64,000 nucleotides of DNA from Terriglobales bacterium. Lineage in GTDB: Bacteria > Acidobacteriota > Terriglobia > Terriglobales > Acidobacteriaceae. Each line of letters starts with the position of its first letter. The stretch's first letter is position 1. Positions 59,110-64,000 of the stretch are shown piece by piece. The stretch covers positions 1 through 64,000 of the forward strand of contig JASHOU010000216.1 of assembly GCA_030038475.1 (NCBI GenBank), given 5' to 3'. Made by a program: the position numbers and the translations under genes. The notes beneath the pieces are model-generated. The model was not told the DNA's origin and ran no database searches. It saw nothing but the letters and a program-made list of their open reading frames with translations.

Positions 59110-61518
59110 ATGGAGATGATCGGCCAGACCGTTTCCCATTACCGCATCCTGTCAAAGCTCGGCGGCGGCGGCATGGGAGTTGTTTACGAGGCTGAAGATC
59201 TTCGCCTCGGCCGTCACGTCGCTCTGAAATTTATCCCCGAGCACCTCGCCAAAGATCCACGCGCGCTCGAACGGTTTATTCGCGAGGCACGCGCGGCCTC
59301 GCAGCTCAACCACGCGAACATCTGCACCATCCACGACATCAACGACAACGACGGCCATCCCTTCATCGTCATGGAAAAGCTGGAAGGCGAAAGCCTGAAA
59401 CAGCGCATCCATGGCCATCCTCTTCCTCTTGACGAAGTGCTCGATATCGCCATCCAGGTGGCCGATGCGCTCGCCGCGTCCCACGCCAAAGGGATTGTGC
59501 ATCGCGACATCAAGCCGGCGAACATTTTTCTCACCCCGAACGGGCAGGTAAAAATTCTCGACTTCGGCCTGGCCAAGCTGGCAAAAGATGGCGGCGTGGG
59601 CACCACCACCGATTCTTCGCTCGAAGAGTCGCTCACCCAGGTTGGAGTCATTCCAGGAACGGCGGTTTATATGTCGCCCGAGCAGGCACAGTCGGCCGAT
59701 CTCGACGTGCGCAGCGACATATTTTCGTTCGGCGTGGTGCTATTCGAAATGGTCACCGGGAAAAAGCCGTTCACCGGAACTAACGTCGTGACCACGCTGC
59801 ACGCGGTCATCCACGGAAAACCGGCATCGCCGTGCTCCATCAATCCGGCTGTGCCTCCGGAACTGGAAACCATCATCGGCAAAGCGATGGAGAAGGATCG
59901 CAACCAGCGCTACAAAAACGCGACCGAGATGAAAGCCGATCTGCTACGTTTGCAGAAGGGAGTAGAACCGGCCCTGCGCAGCGGCCTGATGCGGCTTCGC
60001 TCCGCCCCAAAAACATTTCGGAGTTCGAGTTCCACGCAAACCTGGATCATCGCCGGGCTGGCAGCAGTGTTGCTCATGCTTGCGACCGTGCTGGGAGAAT
60101 GGTGGCTGAAACACGAGCCAGTCACGCAAAAACCGGGCATTCGAACCATCGCCGTGCTGCCCTTGCAGAATGTGAACAGCGAGCCGGAGAGCGAGTTCCT
60201 CCGCTTCGCACTGGCCGATGAGATTGCCAATGCGCTGACCTATGCGCAATCGCTCGAAATACGTCCAACGACCTCCACGCAAAAATATTCCAATGCAGAA
60301 GCCGACCCGGCCAAGGTTGGGCGCGAGCTGAGTGTGAGCACGGTCGTGGTCGGGCACTTTCTGAGCCACGACAAAACCGTCCAGGTAACGCTCGAAGCCG
60401 TCGACGCAAAAGACAATCGCCTCATCTGGACCGGCCAACTGACCGCCCCCGCGGATAATCTGCTCGCTCTGCGAAACCAGATGGCAAAGAAGGTCCGCCA
60501 GGAACTGGTGCCCGCGCTCGGAGGCGGAAAGAACAATGCGGAAGCCGCCAGCGCTCCCACCAACAGCGAAGGCTACAAACTTTTCATGCAAAGTGTTTCG
60601 CTGCCGCACGACGGCCCCGGCAATAAACAGGCGATCGACTTGCTCGAACGCTCCGTGGCGCTCGATGCGAATTACGCGCCGGCATGGGAGGCTCTCGGAC
60701 ACCGCTACCACTTCGAAGCGGTTTATTCCGATGGCGGAGATTCGGCCTACCAGCGCTCGAACGCGGCCTATAAGAAAGCTCTCGCCTTGGAGCCGGAACG
60801 AGTTAGCACGACTGGATTACTCGTCGAGAATGACGTTGAGGGCGGCGATCTCGACAAAGCATACAACGACGCGCGGGGGCTGGTGCAAAAGCATCCGGAG
60901 GCTGCAATCGCTCATTTCTCGCTATCGTACGCGCTGCGCTATGCCGGCGAGCTCAACGAGGCGCAGAGTGAGTGCGACAAGGCCGTGGCCATCGATTCCG
61001 GCAACTACACCTGGCGTTCCTGTGCATACGCCTTCGCGGAAGCGGGCAAGCCCGGCCGGGCGATGGAATTTATTAACCGCGATGCCGGTTCGGAGTGGTC
61101 GAATGCCGTGCGCGTTTCCGTGCTGATGCGCCAGGGCAAAATGGACGACGCGCAGAAAGCCGCGCAACGCATGACAGATAATCCCACCTGGATGCGCGGC
61201 CTCGTCCAGGCATGTCTCGACAAGGCTCCGGCCGCGGAAATCCACACGCTCGCCGTGCGGGCCGAAAATGAACTCCTGGCGCGGCAGGACCCCGAATTGT
61301 TGTATCAGCAGGGCGCGGTGTTGGCAGCCTGCGGCGAAAAACAAATTGCCCTCGCGTTCCTTGGCAAGGCCGTGAAGGGAAATTATTGCGCCCAGCAGGC
61401 GTTGCGCTCCGATCCTCTGCTCGCCCCCGTGCGCGACGACGCCGACTTCCAGCGGATTGTGCAAGCGGCGGCAGAATGCCAGCAAAAATTCGCCTCCGCG
61501 CAGGAGTCACTCAGATAA
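59110..61518 (+). CDS. Ser/Thr protein kinase with TPR domain
   Basis: An 802-residue receptor-type kinase, paralogous to the one at 39287. The kinase domain has [11 protein letters not shown]40 in [10 protein letters not shown]133 in VHRDIKPAN and D151 in DFGLA. A transmembrane segment lies at about 312-333. The outer part starts with a TolB/FlgO-like fold ([35 protein letters not shown]) and continues with degenerate TPR repeats. The stop codon is inside a 15-nt repeat. The following gene is a PIG-L deacetylase on the same strand, 50 nt away. Confidence 0.92.
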   Translation: MEMIGQTVSHYRILSKLGGGGMGVVYEAEDLRLGRHVALKFIPEHLAKDPRALERFIREARAASQLNHANICTIHDINDNDGHPFIVMEKLEGESLKQRIHGHPLPLDEVLDIAIQVADALAASHAKGIVHRDIKPANIFLTPNGQVKILDFGLAKLAKDGGVGTTTDSSLEESLTQVGVIPGTAVYMSPEQAQSADLDVRSDIFSFGVVLFEMVTGKKPFTGTNVVTTLHAVIHGKPASPCSINPAVPPELETIIGKAMEKDRNQRYKNATEMKADLLRLQKGVEPALRSGLMRLRSAPKTFRSSSSTQTWIIAGLAAVLLMLATVLGEWWLKHEPVTQKPGIRTIAVLPLQNVNSEPESEFLRFALADEIANALTYAQSLEIRPTTSTQKYSNAEADPAKVGRELSVSTVVVGHFLSHDKTVQVTLEAVDAKDNRLIWTGQLTAPADNLLALRNQMAKKVRQELVPALGGGKNNAEAASAPTNSEGYKLFMQSVSLPHDGPGNKQAIDLLERSVALDANYAPAWEALGHRYHFEAVYSDGGDSAYQRSNAAYKKALALEPERVSTTGLLVENDVEGGDLDKAYNDARGLVQKHPEAAIAHFSLSYALRYAGELNEAQSECDKAVAIDSGNYTWRSCAYAFAEAGKPGRAMEFINRDAGSEWSNAVRVSVLMRQGKMDDAQKAAQRMTDNPTWMRGLVQACLDKAPAAEIHTLAVRAENELLARQDPELLYQQGAVLAACGEKQIALAFLGKAVKGNYCAQQALRSDPLLAPVRDDADFQRIVQAAAECQQKFASAQESLR

Positions 61519-61553
61519 GAGTCGCTCAGATAAGATATTTGATTCTTTATCTG
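61506..61553. repeat. 15-nt array at the kinase stop codon with a hairpin
   Basis: GTCACTCAGATAAGA (61506-61520) and GTCGCTCAGATAAGA (61521-61535) are two 15-nt units. The TAA stop of the kinase is in the first. CAGATAAGA of the second unit pairs with TCTTTATCTG (61544-61553) with one bulge, giving a stem-loop between the two genes. Confidence 0.8.
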
Positions 61554-61568
61554 GGGAAAATCCATCAC

Positions 61569-64000
61569 ATGGTCATGTTCCGAAAGTGGAAGAAGTTTGG
61601 GCGCAAGCGTATTCACAGATTTGTACTCGACCATATTGCGTTTTCTACACTGCCGTTTCTCCTAGCCGTTGCCGCCTCGATCGCGCCGGCGCAGTCCGCT
61701 GAAAAGCCCGCAGCCAGTCCTAATGCCGATCACGCAGCGACGGACGCCGCCGATCATTATTATGAGCCGCTCCCGCAGGAAACCGGCGCTTCGGGCTTAA
61801 AGCTCACGCTGCGCCGTTTACAGACAACCGCGCGCCTGATGCAAGTCACCGCGCACCCCGACGACGAGGACGGCGGCATGTTGACGCTCGAGGCGCGTGG
61901 CAAAGGCGTTTCAACCTTATTAATGTCGCTGACCCGCGGCGAAGGCGGACAGAACAAACTCGGCAGCAATCTATTCGACGCGCTCGGCGTGTTGCGCACA
62001 CTCGAGCTGCTGGCTGCCGACCGCTACTACGGCGTGGAGCAGCGTTTCTCCCGCGTCGCCGATTTTGGCTACTCGAAAACGCCCGAAGAAACTTTCGAGA
62101 AATGGCAGGGACACGATATCGCCCTCGCCGATATCGTCCGCGTCATCCGCACCTTTCGTCCCGACGTGCTGATTGCACGCTTCTCCGGAACCGACCGTGA
62201 TGGCCACGGACATCATCAGGCTTCGGCCATTCTCACGCGCGAGGCGTTTCGCGACGCCGCCGACCCAAACCGTTTTCCCGAACAGATTGCCGAAGGTTTG
62301 CAGCCTTGGCAGCCAAAGAAGCTCTACATCGGAAATGTCTGCGGGTTCGGCGCCTCAACCTGCGACCCGGCGAATTACACGGTCAAGCTGAACACGGGCA
62401 AGGAAGACCCGCTGCTGGGAACGTCATACGTCCAATTTGCGCTGAAAGGCCTACACCACCAGGAATCGCAGGGCGCGGGAAATTTCACCATCCCGCCCGG
62501 CGACCGCTTCACCTTCTACAAACTGGTCGATTCGGTTGTGGATTCGCCCAAAGATAAAGACGGCCACGAGCAGGATTTCTTTGACGGCATCGACACCACC
62601 TTGCCCGGATTGGCTTCGCGCCTTGGCGACGCGGAGATGGAAAAAGAAGAAGCCAAAAATCTCCCCTGGTTGCGCCCCACGCTCGTCGACATCCAGGCGA
62701 AGATCGATAGCGCCACAGCCGCCGCCGAGAAAGATCCGTCATCTGCCGGACCAATTCTCTACGAAGCCTACGGACTAGAGACAAGACTACTCAGCCGAAT
62801 CCTGAGTTCCAGTCTTCCCGTTCCAGAAAAAAAAGACCTCCAGTTTCGGCTCCTGCAATCGAAAGGTGAACTTGAGCAGGCCTTGGCGCTCGCGTCTGGC
62901 GTTAGCCTGCACGCGGCAGTCGACGCTCCTATCGGATCGAGCCCCAACGATGCGTTCATGGCCGTGCCCGGCCAGAGTTTCGAAGTCACCGCCAAGCTAT
63001 CTACGCCGAGCAAGTCACCGACCGCGGCCAATGTCGCATTGCTACTTCCGGAAGGCTGGAAATCGATTGTTTTATCGAAAGAGATTTCCGCTGACGCCGC
63101 CGTCGCGCGATTCAAAGTTACTGTTCCCGCCGACGCCGAAATCACCCGGCCCTACTGGCACCGCAACGATCCTCAGACTGAAGCTCTCAACATCATCGAT
63201 AATCCGAAGTATCAAACGCTCCCGTTTCCGTCGCCTCCGCTTAAGGTAACTGCGAGCATCGGCCGAATGCCTGTGCCTGCTGCAGTTTGCATGGTGAACT
63301 ACAAAGACGCATCGGGCGCCCTTTCCGAACGCCCCCTGGCCGTCGCCCCTGCATTTTCTATCCTGCTCGATCCCCACGAGCAGGTAATTCCCACCGCAGA
63401 CGGTCCGCAGCCGCAGGTCAAAGCCGACGTCTCGAGTAACCTTGATTTAAAAACACCACAGCAAGCGCGCTCCGGAGACCCCGCAAAGGATGAAGGCGTG
63501 TTGCAAGTTCACTCGCCAGAGAGCTGGCGCGTTGAGCCTGCGGACAAACAACTCAGTTTTCACGAACGCGGCGAGCGTGAAACCGCCGATTTCAGGGTTA
63601 CTCCCGAGAACCGCATGGAAGGGCGAAAGGAAGTTACCGCATCGCTCCGGAGCGGCGCGTTGAATTATACGCAAGGCTATTCGGTAGTAACTCGCGAAGA
63701 CCTCGGCACTTTTTATTATTATCAGCCCGCCATACAGCGCGTCAGCGTCGTCGACGTGAAGGTTCCCCGAGATCTTAAAATCGGCTACATCATGGGCGCA
63801 GGCGACGAGATTCCAACGGTGCTCCAGCAAATCGGAATGAATGTAACTCTGATCCCGACGGAGAAACTCGCCACGGAAGACCTGAGCCAATATCAAACCA
63901 TCGTGCTCGGCATTCGCGCCTACGATACGCAGAAAGATGTCGTTGCGAACAACAAACGGCTGCTCGATTTCGTGCAGGCCGGTGGCCGCCTGGTGGTGCA
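61569..64000 (+). CDS. PIG-L family deacetylase (partial, cut by window end)
   Basis: An open frame of about 810 codons to the window end. A signal peptide (FSTLPFLLAVAASIAPAQS) precedes the LmbE/PIG-L domain: the metal and catalytic motif AHPDDEDGGM (H96, D98, D99), then LTRGEGGQN and the later histidines in DRDGHGHHQASA. Beyond the deacetylase domain the protein has a long region of unknown fold, and the C-terminus is outside the window. PIG-L enzymes deacetylate N-acetylglucosaminyl compounds; the long secreted Acidobacteria-type forms are uncharacterised. Start is ATG 61569 or 61575, with GGGGAAA upstream. Confidence 0.88.
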   Translation, partial: MVMFRKWKKFGRKRIHRFVLDHIAFSTLPFLLAVAASIAPAQSAEKPAASPNADHAATDAADHYYEPLPQETGASGLKLTLRRLQTTARLMQVTAHPDDEDGGMLTLEARGKGVSTLLMSLTRGEGGQNKLGSNLFDALGVLRTLELLAADRYYGVEQRFSRVADFGYSKTPEETFEKWQGHDIALADIVRVIRTFRPDVLIARFSGTDRDGHGHHQASAILTREAFRDAADPNRFPEQIAEGLQPWQPKKLYIGNVCGFGASTCDPANYTVKLNTGKEDPLLGTSYVQFALKGLHHQESQGAGNFTIPPGDRFTFYKLVDSVVDSPKDKDGHEQDFFDGIDTTLPGLASRLGDAEMEKEEAKNLPWLRPTLVDIQAKIDSATAAAEKDPSSAGPILYEAYGLETRLLSRILSSSLPVPEKKDLQFRLLQSKGELEQALALASGVSLHAAVDAPIGSSPNDAFMAVPGQSFEVTAKLSTPSKSPTAANVALLLPEGWKSIVLSKEISADAAVARFKVTVPADAEITRPYWHRNDPQTEALNIIDNPKYQTLPFPSPPLKVTASIGRMPVPAAVCMVNYKDASGALSERPLAVAPAFSILLDPHEQVIPTADGPQPQVKADVSSNLDLKTPQQARSGDPAKDEGVLQVHSPESWRVEPADKQLSFHERGERETADFRVTPENRMEGRKEVTASLRSGALNYTQGYSVVTREDLGTFYYYQPAIQRVSVVDVKVPRDLKIGYIMGAGDEIPTVLQQIGMNVTLIPTEKLATEDLSQYQTIVLGIRAYDTQKDVVANNKRLLDFVQAGGRLVV

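Overview
The window looks like a chromosomal segment of an Acidobacteriota bacterium (Terriglobia/Koribacter-like). This is inferred from gene content, not from a database search. The supporting signs are two large Ser/Thr kinases fused to TPR domains, a DUF2934 protein, a TIGR03118 protein, a kumamolisin-type S53 protease with Ig-like repeats, a PIG-L deacetylase, GC-rich genes, and AT-richer spacers full of short degenerate repeats. I see no phage, insertion sequence with transposase, CRISPR array or rRNA. There is one tRNA, tRNA-Val(GAC).

Layout. 1-8.4 kb: start of an unidentified minus-strand gene, a bactofilin, a divergent MarR/quinone-oxidoreductase pair with a palindromic operator, murJ, a class III aminotransferase, a DinB-like protein, yraN and galT. 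8.4-15.2 kb: a complete minus-strand ISC iron-sulfur operon, iscR-iscS-iscU-iscA-hscB-hscA-fdx-iscX, preceded by two type-1-like IscR boxes and with repeats or stem-loops in every spacer. 15.3-22.3 kb: a TetR regulator divergent from a tripartite RND efflux operon. 22.3-31.2 kb: DUF2934, GAF-like, HI0933-family flavoprotein, an ABC-2 export pair, two CPBP-family membrane proteins, a sulfotransferase-like protein, a Gln/Ser-rich repeat protein and a glycosyltransferase. 31.5-45.7 kb: an NfnAB/SudAB-like flavoprotein pair, a GH38 alpha-mannosidase, an MFS transporter, a TPR kinase, a small beta-rich protein, 3-hydroxybutyryl-CoA dehydrogenase, a family 4 uracil-DNA glycosylase and a TIGR03118 protein. 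45.7-64 kb: a frameshifted paralogue of the Gln/Ser-rich protein, the S53 protease, an amidohydrolase, a zinc alcohol dehydrogenase, an alpha/beta hydrolase, a multicopper oxidase with a putative outer-membrane protein, the tRNA, methylmalonate-semialdehyde dehydrogenase, a second TPR kinase and a PIG-L deacetylase cut by the window end.

The most unusual feature is not a gene. At many gene edges there are arrays of short degenerate tandem units. Units of 7 or 8 nt occur in spacers; units of 9 or 15 nt, which keep the reading frame, occur where the array is translated. In five spacers the two edges carry arrays that are reverse complements of each other, so the pair brackets the spacer from one gene to the next. 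Four of these five spacers lie inside the isc operon. I call these paired edge arrays. I do not know a named element that matches the whole pattern.

The isc operon is the clearest functional unit. IscS supplies sulfur, IscU is the scaffold with a visible LPPVK chaperone-binding motif, HscA/HscB are the chaperone pair, IscA and IscX are accessory proteins, ferredoxin supplies electrons, and IscR probably represses the operon through the two boxes.
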